Part shown: positions 38,291 through 50,873 of the stretch, in pieces
Layout of the letters: every line of letters begins with the position of its first letter
How positions within the stretch are numbered: position 1 is the stretch's first letter
NCBI GenBank assembly: GCA_905250125.1
Contig: CAJNOL010001272.1
Location: 1-64,000, forward strand
Length of the DNA: 64,000 nucleotides
Direction of reading: 5' to 3'
DNA from: Rotaria sordida
Lineage: Eukaryota; Rotifera; Eurotatoria; Philodinida; Philodinidae
Notes under the pieces: model-generated
What the model saw: the letters and a program-made list of their open reading frames with translations, nothing else
What the model was told of the DNA's origin: nothing
Databases searched by the model: none
Position numbers and translations under genes: made by a program

Positions 38291-39595
38291 CTCTTGGGTA
38301 GCTGTAGGAAGCTATGAGATAGCTCATATGGAAAGAAGTGATGATGGTAGGTTGAAATTAATCTAATATCAAACAAAGAAACTTGGGGAAACCTTAAAAA
38401 ACTCAAAACAGCCCGAAAATCCAAAAAAATCCAACCAAATCCGGAAGAATCCGAAATAATCCCTAGATCCGCTTTTTTCCTCCTTGAAAATAGGTGTGAG
38501 CACACTAGATTAAATATCTTACCTATTTTTCACAAGACACCTGAATTTCATCGAGATAAAGTATACATATGTCGTTCAGGTGGAAGGATAAAGATAAAAT
38601 GTTACACACTAGTGGTATTAATTTAGCTTTACCTTGCAAAACAAAGATTTTCTTTATCTTTATTTTTATTTAAAAGAAAAATTAAAAATAAATTAACACT
38701 ACTATTTCTTATACTACAAGGACAATGAACGAAGTTTTGAAGTATCAGTACATGAAAAACATTGCTGTTTTTAATTTTAGTTTGTTTTATTTTCCGCTTA
38801 CCTAGTAGATAAATAATTTTCAATAGACTTTGAACATATTGAACTATTATCAAAGTATGATAATAAACTATTCAATCAACAATAAAATCAATTGTAGTAT
38901 TTGAATGATTTCTCAATTTAGTATATCCGTAATAAAACTATGGAAATTAATGAAAAAGTCGATTTTTTACGTTCGGCAGCAGAAGTTAGTATTGATTCTT
39001 ACGCTTCTTCATTTTCTCTTAAAGATTATAGCTTCAATGGCTAAAATGATTAGCATGAAAAGTTCTATCAGCCTTGAAAATATAATCTCATTCGCAAATA
39101 TTGTTGGTTATTTTTGGCAACTTTCATACGGAACAGCCCATTACAAGAAAAAAGAGAAAATGAAGTTTTTTTTGACATATATTTAAAAAGACAGTAGCAT
39201 GTCATATTATCTTTAAATAACAGAACAAGACATATTTTCTCAAGAAATTGAAGTGTAAGCTAATCAAAATGTCAGCAATCACAGCGAGGTAGATATCCAA
39301 CAGAAATCTTCTTTTCTACTTACCGTTGAAAAGCTTAGGTAAAAAATATTGTGTCGCAAATGCAAAAGAAATGTCAGATTTTTTTTTCTCAATTACGCGA
39401 CGAGATAACGTCCAATGGAATTAGACGCTTTAGTTGTTTTTTTTTTCATAATATTTTATTCTGTCAGCCAACGTTACATACGATATTTTCTCATTTTATA
39501 ACAGCGTATAGTCGTAAGTTTGACTTACATTTGATTACAATTCATTGAAAAGAAAAATCTGTTGACTTATTTTTTTTCTAACATAAGCAAGTGAC

Positions 39596-40564
39596 ATGTC
39601 AAGTGAGCTAATCATCGTTATAACTAAATATCTCTACATCTATCTTGGATTTTTTCTGGCTTCTGTTGGATCAATTGGTAATTTGGTAACAATCTCAGTA
39701 TTTGTGTATCGAAAAAAATATCGCTCTCTTTCGAGTTCAACATTTCTAGCTGGATCAACATTTGGAGAACAGTTAGTTCTTCTTTCATCTGCTTTTCCAG
39801 ATTCACTTACTTACACATTGGGCTATGACTTCTACGGTACATCTATAGCAATGTGTAAATCAACATCATTTTTATATTTTGCTGGTGGTGTAATGGCTCT
39901 TACTTGTATGTATTTGGCAGCAATCGAACGCTATTTGCAAACATGTCGATCACCGTCTCGACGAGAATGGATGACATTAAATAGAGCTAGACTGCTTATT
40001 TTTCTGACCATTCTAATATCTTCTGGTATTAGTATTCCTTTTGCTCTCTATCGAAATGTTACACCGAACTATCAATTGTGTGAGTATGTCAATGATAACT
40101 TTAAACCCATCGCTTCTCTTATGTATACAATTTTCGGTGTTCCCATGCCAATTACACTTTTGAGTGTTTTTGGTTTTCTTACCTGGCGCAATTTGAAAAT
40201 ATCTACTCGACGTCAACGCGCAGGTCCAGCTACACATAAATTTAATAACCAAGTAGTTCGAATGATTTTGATTCAAACAAGTATTGTTGTTTTGTCGATA
40301 TTGCCAGCATCACTGTTGCAAGCCTATTTTTTGATAACAGGCAAGGGTAGTCAAGGGACAACAGCTTTGGATCATTTCATTATCTGTATTACACAGCTAT
40401 TGCTTTATGTACATTCCTGCGCTTCTCTTTATGTCTATGTAGTTGTATCACGAACTTTTCGACGCCAAGTAAAAGTCATGTTATGCTTAAAACGACGTCG
40501 TTCGACGCGAGTACTTCCTTTTACACAACAAACCACAGTAATCAGAATTCAAACAATCGTATGA
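39596..40564 (+). CDS. rhodopsin-like G protein-coupled receptor
   Basis: A single open exon of 322 residues with seven hydrophobic segments. TM1 carries the GN motif (SIGNLVTISVFV). TM3 ends AIERYLQTC, where the class A motif is D/ERY. TM6 is VVRMILIQTSIVVLSILPAS, and a basic C-tail follows (RTFRRQVK). A Cys before TM3 (AMCKST) and one in extracellular loop 2 (YQLCEY) could form the usual disulphide. TM7 (LYVHSCASLYVYVV) lacks a clear NPxxY; SCASLYVY stands in its place. The ligand is unknown; in family terms it resembles orphan peptide-receptor-like GPCRs expanded in rotifers. The start is the only early ATG, 12 residues before TM1. Confidence 0.85.
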   Translation: MSSELIIVITKYLYIYLGFFLASVGSIGNLVTISVFVYRKKYRSLSSSTFLAGSTFGEQLVLLSSAFPDSLTYTLGYDFYGTSIAMCKSTSFLYFAGGVMALTCMYLAAIERYLQTCRSPSRREWMTLNRARLLIFLTILISSGISIPFALYRNVTPNYQLCEYVNDNFKPIASLMYTIFGVPMPITLLSVFGFLTWRNLKISTRRQRAGPATHKFNNQVVRMILIQTSIVVLSILPASLLQAYFLITGKGSQGTTALDHFIICITQLLLYVHSCASLYVYVVVSRTFRRQVKVMLCLKRRRSTRVLPFTQQTTVIRIQTIV

Positions 40565-43500
40565 TGATCAATCACTATGATCTACTGCTGAACATATAAA
40601 CATCCTTCGTTCAGACTACTTGTTATTATCAGAGATATCTTATTCATTGAATCCTATTCAATTAAAAATACTTTTTATTCTGTAACTTAATATAAATGAA
40701 ACTTTTTTTTTTATCAATTTTGAGCACTGCATGTCTTATATCTTGCAAATTCGTTCATGATCATAATGATTTTAATAATGACAATAAATACAGTAGAGCT
40801 TAACAGAAGCAATGAAAACCTGATTGTCTTCATTTCTATTCTCGTATGCTCATCTTAATAAATATTAATGATGATTTCGTTCATTACAGACAACATAGAG
40901 TGTCGAGTAGATTGTTTAACACAAAAACTTTGTCATGCTATCAGAATCTCATCATTAAATTTCAAAGTTGATTCACATGTTTTTTCAAAATAAATTGAAC
41001 TCATCGTTGGTATTACAATCAAGTGCAGTACATTCGAGTTTTTATGATAAAATAGTGATTTACTTCCACTAAAATATAGATAGAGAGAGAGAGAATTTCT
41101 CAACTTTATTTGCTTCATAAGAGCATATGGTGCAGTGGGAAAGCTAACAAATATTTTCTTTGAAATGCGATTAACTAATACCAAAAAACTGTTAGTAGAA
41201 TGTCACACAAAAAAGATACTTTTAGAAACTGGAATGATTTCAAAATGTACAAAACATCTTATCGAACTAGCACAACGAATAGAATTCAAAAATTACACTG
41301 GAATGGAGCAATTGAACATTTATGACATCCAGAGACCAAAACTAACTCGAATTTGACTTGAAGGATTCTGTTTTTCCAAGTGCTCTATTGTGAAACTCGC
41401 ATATATGTTCGATGAAAATAGTGATTGCAAGTTTAAATCAAGGTTTTTGAGCCTTCCTCACTTCCCTACCAAAACTACAAACCGTGGCAACTATTGCCCT
41501 CTCTCTCTCTATCTCTCTCTTCCCCATTACAGATAGCTCCAGATTACATACCTCAACATCCAGGATTGAATCATGAATATATATATCAGTTTTATTTGCC
41601 ATTTAATTCAAAGCTTATAATAATACAACTATTAAATGAAGAAAAAAGAAATACAAAAACGAAAAATAACGAGCGAATAACAACAATGAAAACGGCAAAT
41701 AGAGCGCCCATCAGAAAAAAAATAAGAAAATTCTCGATTTTATACTTTCTGTATTTTGTATTACTATCATCAAGCTAAAGAAGATATATGAGTTTCACAT
41801 TTCAGCACCAAAGAGGCTGGACTAACAAGCTTTTTTATAAGAATTTTTTTTCCATAATACCTAGAGGTGTGGGTGGGGTGTAGATAAGGACTATGAGTGA
41901 GGAGATAAAGATCCACACATACACCGTCAAGTCGTCGATTGTTTCTTAAAAATTGAAGTTTCTGTCCAACCAGTCATTCGATAGGTATTTCGAACTGTCG
42001 ATTTCAGGTGTCGATGGGCATCGAATCTCAAAATCAAGCCTTCGGAGTGCCATTTTCCGATAGGTCGAAGGCTCCGCAGTGGATTTAATTTTCAAGTATT
42101 TTTTCTTTTATCAATGGGTTTCGATTCATAAAAACCGTTCAGTATCGAGTGATCGGAAATCCGAGCACTCGAAATTTTAATAATTATCAAAAAAATTTTT
42201 GCTTCCCGTATAACTTTTATTTCGGGGTGAGTCTCGATGCGGAACTAGTATTCTCTCATATGCTCACCCCCACCCACTCTTCCATATGTGTCTATATGAT
42301 TTAAATCATCCACATTCTTACTATTTTTGTATTGGTGATGATCGTTTTTGTTCTCGCATCCATTTTGAATATCGAACTGTTTTTGTTTAAATATGTGGTT
42401 GTTCTATCTTCGACGAGTAAATTGTGGCATTTTCCTTAGAAATTTACATTCTACAGTATAGATAGTCTTTACTCGCGATGGCTGTTCAACTCTGAAGACC
42501 ATGTTTAACAAATTCCTACTATGGCAGCGAAGAATAAAATTATTTACTTCATATTTATAAAAGTTTTAAAGTATCAAAATAAAGTTAAAAATTTATTTAC
42601 AGAATCTCTTGAGCGTGGCCGTCTTTGACAGCAGTGCATTCAAAATTACTTTTCAGTAATCGTGATCTTTATATTGTATCCGTATCAACAAAATTTCGCT
42701 GTTTTTGATAATTCTCCTAGAAAACCTCGGAAACTCTTCGCTGCATGAAAGTTGCTCTTATTGTTAGATTTCTTCTGCCAATGTAGCTGCTTGACCTAAC
42801 TACTACGACATATAACAAACGACTTGTCATGTGTTTTTTCTTATCAAAACACACCTCCTACTTCACATGAAAAAACTTCTTCGATACACGGATATTCACG
42901 CCCACAGCCACACACAATATGTGCCTTAAGGAAACCCTTTAGAAAATCGAATTTTTCAAGGAAATATCGAAGTTGAGTTTTCATCACAGAAAGATGTAGC
43001 GAAGCTTTCTCTTTCAGAATATATATAGCTTTTGGAAAATGACCAGATTTTCAAAGACTTATCACATGAAACTATGACTCTGTTACTATATTTTCGGAGA
43101 AATTTTCGAGGTTTTTAAAGCATTTCAGTTTCAGAAAAACTGTGCTACCACTTGCATTATCATTGAATAGGATATTTTTATATTAACCTACATGTCAGAT
43201 GATGCTTGCTACCTTCATCTATTACGTACTTCAACACGGTTCACTGGAATATATTAAAAATATACCATTGTAATATAATTTGTTCTGGATTGGAACAGAA
43301 AAATCCATTCTTAAAAGTTCTTTAGTGTTTTTCTCAAAACACAGTTTCCAGACAGGAAAATTGAAATAACTCTCCCTCAATTCGGGGGTATCACCGATGT
43401 TGTTTTTTTGTTTTAAAGGTCTGAATCAGGGCTAACTTTTCATCGGACGGATTTTTGGTACTTGATATCAGGACTGAGAAAAGTGGAATTTACTGTCGTG

Positions 43501-45084
43501 GAGTGACATCTTTTTTATGCTTATTTTGCACACCATGTCCACAAAAACTGTCATAAAAAATGAATGGAAGGGAGTTTTAAGATTTCGTCTGATGAAAAGT
43601 TGTGCAGAGAGGCTAGCTTTAATTTGAAACCAGCCCGAGCTCTGTATCCTTTCTAATGATGGAATTATTTCGATTCTCCTAGAAGGTGGGAAAACACGCC
43701 GGAAGTTCGATCTAGTCAGGTATATCAGGCCGAAATTTTTACTACAAGCGTTTCTCATTAGAGCCAATTGTTCCTGAAAGTTTCAGCCCAAACGATCCAT
43801 TCTAAGTTGGAAATCATTTCTGAGGAAGACCCTTAATAAACAATTAACATGATTCATTTATCATCATCGATCAAATATACATACAATGAACTCTTCTTTT
43901 CAGTTAGTTCAATATTATTTTTGTGAACAAAAATGAAACTATCTAATGCACGAAAAATAAAATCCCCGTACTTATGCATGAATGCTGAAGTACATAGAGA
44001 GAAAAATCAGTCATCATCAATAGTAACCACGTCTCACAGGAATGTACGCACATGTCGAATTGTCAGTGTCGATATATGTGTTGTCTTGATCATCACCCAC
44101 AACTACATCCTAGCTGATGATTCAAATTGCATCTATTGTCGTAACATATTTATTACATTTGATAACAATAACAAATATTCTACTCCTCTGATATATATTA
44201 ATCATCATCTAATACTGTTTAACCATTCATCAGTTACTGTCATAAAAAAAAAAGAAAAAAAAATGTCGAATGTTGCTTTTTTTAATTCGACAGTGTATGC
44301 ACTGGGAAAAAATGGCAAACAAACCAACAATAAGCAGGTGGTATATGAAAATGAGTCAGAAAAAAAAAAGAATCTTTTATTTATTCTCCGATGAGATCAA
44401 TGAAGTAGTGTCTGAGACGAATTTTATACAGCTGTAGTTCTATGATAAAAGAAAAATAAATAAATAATTTTTTCTGTTCTGTTCTTTTTTTTGCTTGGAA
44501 TATTCCAAGATAGCTGGGTTTTTTTGAAGTATATAAATAGTCTTATTCTGCATAGTAGTCTGTAAGTCATTCATATCAATTTTAGTAAGAAGAGTAAATG
44601 TTAGAAGAACACAAGATAGATAATTTAATGGTAAAAATAATGTTTTATTTGTCTGTATTAAAAAATTCAATAAGCTGAGATCTATTAAATCAATAACATT
44701 ATAAATTGATTCTTATTGCAATTTAGTTAATTATAAGAAAGATATTATTCTCAGTTTTCATATGATCTTAACTTGATTTCTTTGTAACCGACTGGTTTTT
44801 TCCCAGTCTCATACTTTCGTTCTTTTCTTTTTTTTTTTGGGAAAAAACATTTTACACGTATAAAACATGATGTTCTGCGTCATTTTCAGCATGTAAATGG
44901 TTTGTAGAAGATATATCATCTTTTAACTTTCATCAAAATTTTATTCGTTTTCCAGTTCATGTTTTTTTTTTTTTGTAGTTTCAAACAATACATGGCGTAT
45001 TTATTTTTCAGATTTTTTCCATTTTATTTTTCATAATCAATAGTTTTACTTTTACTTTAATTGAAAACAATCTACAAAAATTAC
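40565..45084. other. gene-free spacer
   Basis: No gene I can support. It contains a CT-rich microsatellite (41494-41520) and two weak G-then-C telomere-like patches (41865-41935 and 42222-42285). A 153-codon Lys/Asn-rich open frame at 43933-44394 looks like chance in AT-rich DNA. Confidence 0.5.
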
Positions 45085-45815
45085 ATGACATCTTGTGTAG
45101 ATATGTTATCGATTGTTCAACTGTCTACAGATATTGAACTACTACAATCATTGCCTAAAAATAATGTAACTATCGATGATAATGATAAGTCAATCGATCA
45201 ATTTTCTGATCGATACAAACAGTCTCGCTTGATTCATGGTAATGGTACGGAAGTAATTCTAGTATGGAAGGATCCTTATGATACTTCGGATACTAGAAAA
45301 AGAATGTTTATACTTTTTTTTTCTGTGTTTTTTTAGTACATCATGGCGATCTTATAGTACTCTGGTTTGGTGAGAAGAACTCATCATTGAGAACAGCTCT
45401 TATGGAATATTTAATTACTGAAGATATAACTTTAATTCTCTTCTCGACAGAAGAACAATTGTGGTGTTGGTTGAATACCTATTCTTCATTAAAAGTTGCA
45501 TCTCTGGTGATTCAAACAAACATTAATATTCAAGATATTGTATGTCGTAGCAGTACATTTGCTAATATTCATTCAATTCTTATTCGTTGTTCAACTAATG
45601 AATTAATTACTTTGCAACGATTTTCAAGATCGTATGTCAAGATCGATGGTATCTTCGCCGATGATACACGTCTTCTAATTAAGTTAGTCATTGATCTTGC
45701 TCTTTTCTCAGAAGAAATAGGTGATCAACAAAGAGAAGATGAAGACAATGAATTAAATGCTCAAAGAAATTATGGTCGTGCTCGTAATCTATGTACTTTA
45801 GCAAAAAGACTGTAG
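45085..45815 (+). CDS. duplicated gene of unknown family, copy 1
   Basis: Two exons. The first opens at the ATG at 45085 (MTSCVDMLSIVQLSTDIELL). The second follows an acceptor at about 45335 and reads HHGDLIVLWFGEKNSSLRTA, continuing to GRARNLCTLAKRL and a stop at 45813-45815. The donor is uncertain: a phase-1 site after GGTAATG (about 45244) would fit. The protein is soluble-looking, without a signal peptide, and has an acidic helix (EEIGDQQREDEDNEL) near the end. The DLIVLWF/ITLILFSTEEQL alternation suggests an alpha/beta domain. I do not recognise the family. A second copy lies inverted at 61387-64000 with five residue differences in about 128 compared, so purifying selection or recent duplication is likely. 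Confidence 0.6.
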
Positions 45816-45883
45816 AAAGTATGAAGTTTTTTTTTATTATATTAATCTAGTTAGAAAAAAAAAACTTTTGAGATGTCTCACAA

Positions 45884-46572
45884 GGGAACCGGAATTTTCA
45901 GCACGGAACGTTCAGCACTAGGAATAATCAGCACGCAAATCGTTATCACTAAAAACCTGAGCGCGAGGGTCATAGTATGGATGAGGGGGGATGGCCATGG
46001 GTGCCGAGTGGATGTGTGGATGTTGATGTAGATGTGGGTGTGGGGTGGATGTGGATGTGGATGTGAATGGACGTGAATATGGGTATGAGTGGGTGGTGTG
46101 TGGATGTGTCTGGGTATTTATCCCTTCTCTTTGCCTATATCTATATCTACACCCCACACTCACACCACACACACGCCAACACCCACAGTCATCCACTCCC
46201 ACACCCACTCTATCCATCCACATTCACACCCGCATCCACACTCCACAGCGCAGTCGCAGCCCCATCCTAGTGTCGTGCTCGAAAATGTCGAGGCGCAAAT
46301 GTCACGCGCGCAACTGTCGTGTCATGGCGATTATAAGTGTAGATGTGTATGGATGTGGTTATAGGTGATACTATAGATGGAGATTTAGGTGTTGCTGAGG
46401 TGCTGGTGTTGATCTAAGTTTGCAGCTAAGTGTAGGTGTGGATGAAAATGAGTTACAAATACACTGCTCGGTGTCACACATAGAGAGGCACACCGACTAG
46501 TACACGAACACCCATCCGGCACGTATATGGTCATGCTCTAACCCGCGCCGAGAGCCTCACGGTGAGTTTTTT
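45884..46572. mobile_element. MULE-like non-autonomous element, copy 1 (truncated by gap)
   Basis: Starting at GGGAACCGGAATTTTCAGCA, it has TCAGCAC three times at 14-16 bp spacing, then unique sequence, a telomere-like hairpin (46010-46250) and further unique sequence to the gap. It is the counterpart of 60811-61318. The other terminal repeat must lie in the N run. Short words such as GCGCGCAACTGTC (about 46310) also occur in the terminal arrays of the MULE at 61641-63686. Confidence 0.7.
46010..46250. repeat. telomere-like hairpin inside a duplicated element
   Basis: GATGTGTGGATGTTGATGTA and GATGTGGGTGTGGGGTGGAT units are followed by a turn with GTATTTATCCCTTCTCTTTG, then CACCCCACACTCACACCACA units. 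G-strand then C-strand. Confidence 0.85.
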
Positions 46573-46672
46573 NNNNNNNNNNNNNNNNNNNNNNNNNNNN
46601 NNNNNNNNNNNNNNNNNNNNNNNNNNNNNNNNNNNNNNNNNNNNNNNNNNNNNNNNNNNNNNNNNNNNNNNN
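46573..46672. other. assembly gap of 100 N
   Basis: A run of 100 N. It falls exactly between the end of the duplicated element and the first readable base of the large foldback, so inverted repeats probably broke the assembly here. Confidence 1.
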
Positions 46673-49600
46673 CAAATGGTGAAATGAAGAATATACAGCT
46701 AACATATCATATATATATACTTGACAATCACTTACGTCGAGGAAGAAAAAATATAATAAGTTTTCTGCCTATTGATCATATTGCACTTCTTCTTTCCATA
46801 TTCCCAATATTGACTCATGTTATTCTATTCATTCTATACTTTAAATCATGACTTATAATAGCACTCATGTAACATAACAGTAGATTGCTTTGAGCTAAAA
46901 TAACCATAAACCGAAAAGAGATTCGCAATATATTCTTATGATAATATTTGCGAAGTGAATAAACAAATACTTTTCAAAGTGGTACACCAATGCGAAGTGA
47001 TTTTACGATAGAATAATCACAAAAATAATCTTATAAGCATGTGATGAATCCAATTAAGATATCATCAAAATTTGTTCTTTTATGTTTGACATTTGTATGT
47101 TGGACTTGTTTAAATGGTTTCTTTATGTATTGCAAATGCAAGATATCGATGTAATTCATTCACTTTTAGGAGAAACGATGTAGTATATTTTTCTTGTTTG
47201 TTGAATTCACTTTCGATAGGACTTGCTTTGCAGTTGTAGGTGGTACGCTTACTTTACTTTGCCATTAGGTAAATAAAGTAAAGTAAAATAAAATAATTAC
47301 TTATTTATTAGTAGATTGTAAATATATATATACCTACATAAAACAAAAATATTATATAAATTGGATTCAATTTATCTGATAAATATTGATGTAGACACTT
47401 CGAGATACACTCATCATCTAGACATTGGAAATTAAAGGAACCCCTTGAATGTAAAGAAATCAAGCTATATTCAGTTTTTGAAACACCCATATCGAAATTT
47501 TGTGGAACTCACATATATTTTCGAAAAAAAATAGTGAGTGCAATTTTCAACTCGAAGGGTGTGGGTGTGGGTGGGTACCCACACCCTTACAAGGAGAAAT
47601 CCATCAGATTATCATTACAGTATCAGCAGAAGTGAATAAAATTATTTTTTTCATTATAAGAAGAAATTCTAGTAGAAATGGATTTCCTCAAGCAGAAATC
47701 TAAATATTTCTATCAGAAATCCTTCATCCATTTTAATGTTAAATGAGGAGAAGTGAAAAACGAAAAACAAGGTGTGGAGTAGAGATTGGTAGATGTATAT
47801 ACTTGTATTCTTTCGTTCTGTTTCTCCTAGTTGAAGTATTTCTTTATGGTAAATTAAACGTAATAAATATGTTTATATTCTTTTTTTTCCATTTCTCCTT
47901 GATACGTGTAACTTTTTGTGGGGTAAACCATTTCTCCATCGATTGATCCAATCGTCTACTGCTGAATTTGAATGGCTGGAATAGATTTGCAAATGTTCTA
48001 AAAAGTACAGTTTTGAATTTTTGCGCAGATAAAGATTTATATTCAAGATGCCAAGAATGATATAATAACCAATATCAGTGTTTGTGAACTTGTCAAGATA
48101 TGGACAGTCAGTGACAAAAGTATAAGCGAATTTGTATGTTTGTTTTATAACTCAATTTATCTATATAAATTTTTCATAATTAAAATAGTTTTTCCCAGCG
48201 AAAATAAGTTGTAGAACTTTTTAGTATTCCGCATTTCTTAACATAGAGATTTATGCTAAAATAAAAACATAATAGACCAGTTGATAGAGAATTTCACACT
48301 CTACTTGTATCTAAAAGTAGATCCATTCATAGAGTTGATTTTCGCCGTAAAAACTTGATTGTAACAAGAATAGACGGAGAAAATCTGAACAAATGAAATT
48401 AGTTCTCATAAATTCTCTCTTATCACATTTTATTATATATCATTGAAAAGAGCATTCGAAACTGAATTAATTGATGTATTGAGTGTGGATTTATCAGCAG
48501 TTATTCAGATCCACCTTTTTGAAAAAAGTTTCGGAAAATATGGCAAACTATTCTTTTTTTAATTGTTTTGACGGAAAAAAAAACAGTACATGTTTTTCCG
48601 ACTCTTCCTAGTAAAACCAGATTTTTAAGGTGGGAATTAACTCTGACAACAGAACTTTTTCAGAAACAGATAGAGCACGAAATTTTCTGTCAATTGGTCC
48701 ATTTTATTTCTAGGAAATGTAAAATACTGGAAAGTACTAATACTTGTTTTTGCTGGAGAAAAATTATTTTAGTTATGAAAAATTTATATAAATAGATGAA
48801 GTTCTCTTCTATACTGCATTATGTAATCGATCTCTCGTACTATCCATATCCTCATTTGAATGAGATCAGTATCTCTTCATATGAAAGAAAAATTGAGAAA
48901 ACAAATATGATAATGGATATGTATAACCGACTTATTTTCAAGTTAAATAAATGGTTAGAATATAATTATATTAAATTAAAAATAAACAATGAGTGAATAG
49001 TCATAAGGCAAATAAAAAAATAGAAAAAAATTTCTGTTCGAAATACAGAAATAAATAAGACAGATCGCATCTCTGCCGATTGATTATCTCATAAAGCAAC
49101 TATAGATTACGAGAGATTTTACTTTACGTATTTTGCATTACTATAATGAGGCTAAGGAACACATGTAAGCTCCACATTTCAGCCCCAAAATGGGCGTATT
49201 GACAAGTTTTTCATGTGCCATTCTTTGTAAGCTCGTAAATGAGGCTATTTTGTGATGGTGCTTCAAGCTACTTCATTGTAGGATCCTTTGAGTTCTCTCG
49301 ATCTATTTGAAGTCCTCGAATTCCACCTTAATCGCTACTGAATTTTCAACTTTTTGATGGTGATTGCTGCTGTTTTTTTCTTATGCATATATGATCTTTT
49401 TGAGCAAGAAAGTTGTGTAATGTAGACATTTTTTCTTATTGACTGAGAGAAATGAATATTTTTCTTTACTGAATTTTCATCAAACAGATTGTAGTATTCA
49501 TATGATTCGATAAGATGAGATCGAACTGGATTGAAATCTATATCTAAAGCAATATAAATGTTTGTCAACCAAGTAAAAAAATGAAATGCTTAGTTAATAG

Positions 49601-50305
49601 CCAACACAATACTTAGATAATTTGAATCCAATTTATATAATATTTTAGTTTTATGTAGGTAAATAAGTAATTATTTTATTTTACTTTACTTTATTTACCT
49701 AATGACAAAGTAAAAGTAAGCATGCCACCTTCAACTGCAAAACAAGTCCTATCAAAAGTGAATCAAATAAACAAGAAAAATATACTACTTGTGTTCTCCG
49801 AAAAATGAATGAATTACATCGATTTCTTGCATTTGCAATACATAAAGAAACCATTTAAAAAAGTCCAGTATACAAATGTCAAACATAAAAGAACAAATTT
49901 TGATGATATCTTGATTGGATTCATCACATGCTTATAAGATTATTTTTGTGATTATTCTATCGTAAAATCATTTTGCGTTGGTGTACCACTTTGAAAAGTA
50001 TTTGTTTATTCACTTCGCAAATATTGTCGTAAGAATATATTGCGAATCTCTTTTCGGTTTATGATTATTTTAGCTCAAAGCAATCTACTGTTATATTACA
50101 TGAGGGCTATTATAAGTCATGATTTGAAATATAGAATGAATAAAATAGTACAAACCAATGTTGAGAATATGAAAAGAGGAAGTGCAATATGATTAATAGG
50201 CAGAAACCTTATTATATTTTTTCTTCACCCGACATAAATTAGTGTCAAGTATATATATATATATATGATATGTTAGCTGTATATTTTTCATTTCACTATT
50301 TGTAT
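46673..50305. mobile_element. 3.6-kb foldback element
   Basis: The arms are 46673-47372 and about 49622-50305. ACAGCTAACATATCATATAT on the left is the reverse complement of the block near 50260. GAACAAATTTTGATGATATC (49890) mirrors GATATCATCAAAATTTGTTC (47060). Inside each arm are TTTACTTTACTTT-type words like those of the 6729-7145 MITE. The 2.25-kb loop holds no recognisable gene. The left boundary lies in the gap. Confidence 0.85.
47558..47592. repeat. perfect short telomere-like hairpin
   Basis: AGGGTGTGGGTGTGGGTG runs directly into GGTACCCACACCCT. There is no spacer, the turn being GGGTACCC. Confidence 0.9.
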
Positions 50306-50380
50306 ATGACAATATTGTGTTGGATTCAAAGTATATTCTACGGTAGGATTTAGAAAAACATCGTGGATAGTGATTTCTAT

Positions 50381-50865
50381 TAGGGGTGGGAAGTTACCGT
50401 TACCCGGGAGTTACGTTACCGGGTAATTAGTAACTCAAAAGTTACTAGTTACCGAGTAACTAGTAACGCCGGAGTTACCAGTTACCAGGTAACTAGTAAC
50501 TTCGAAGTTACTAGTTACTTTTTGTAGGTAACTTGTCTAAAAAGTCGAGATATCGCTTCCTAATGACTGAATATCATCTATTCATCACTCAATTAAATTA
50601 CGAGTTACTTGGTAACTAGTAACTCCTATGTGCGTTACTAGTTACTCGGTAACTCGTGAGCTGAATAAGTACTGTAATGATGGTATTCACTCATTAGGAA
50701 GCGATATCTCCACTTTTTAGACAAGTTACCTACCAAAAGTAACTAGTAACTCCGAAGTTACTAGTTACCTGGTAACTGGTAACTCCGACGTTACTAGTTA
50801 CTCGGTAACTAGTAACTTGCGAGTTACTAGTTACTTGGTAACGTAACGGTAACTTCCCACCCCTA
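50381..50865. mobile_element. hAT-like MITE made of GTAACT repeats
   Basis: The ends are TAGGGGTGGGAAGTTACCGT and ACGGTAACTTCCCACCCCTA. The element is flanked by ATTTCTAT at 50373-50380 and again at 50866-50873, an exact 8-bp duplication. The 485-bp interior is two mirrored blocks built from AGTTACTAGTTAC/GTAACTAGTAACT units. There is no coding capacity. The TSD length and the TAGGGGTGGG end fit the hAT superfamily. Confidence 0.9.
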
Positions 50866-50873
50866 ATTTCTAT

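Larger units (their letters stand above)
36957..39595. other. repeat-rich spacer between two receptor genes
   Basis: No gene supported. It contains two telomere-like hairpins, a 34-bp minisatellite and AT-rich filler. Short reading frames at 38.2-39.5 kb have no recognisable features. Confidence 0.5.
45257..46572 (+). repeat. left arm of a large inverted duplication
   Basis: This segment, the gene's 3' part and its downstream flank including a MULE-like element with telomere-like repeats, recurs in reverse complement at 60885-64000. For example GGATCCTTATGATACTTCGG (45270) mirrors the end of the window, and GGTGAGTTTTTT at 46561 mirrors AAAAAACTCACC at 60885. The arm runs into a 100-N gap at 46573. 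The inverted copy is longer because a 2-kb transposon is inserted in it. Confidence 0.9.

Noticed and set aside
43933-44394. 153-codon open frame
   Set aside because: Lys/Asn-rich, without motifs, splice context or hydrophobic pattern; consistent with chance in AT-rich DNA.
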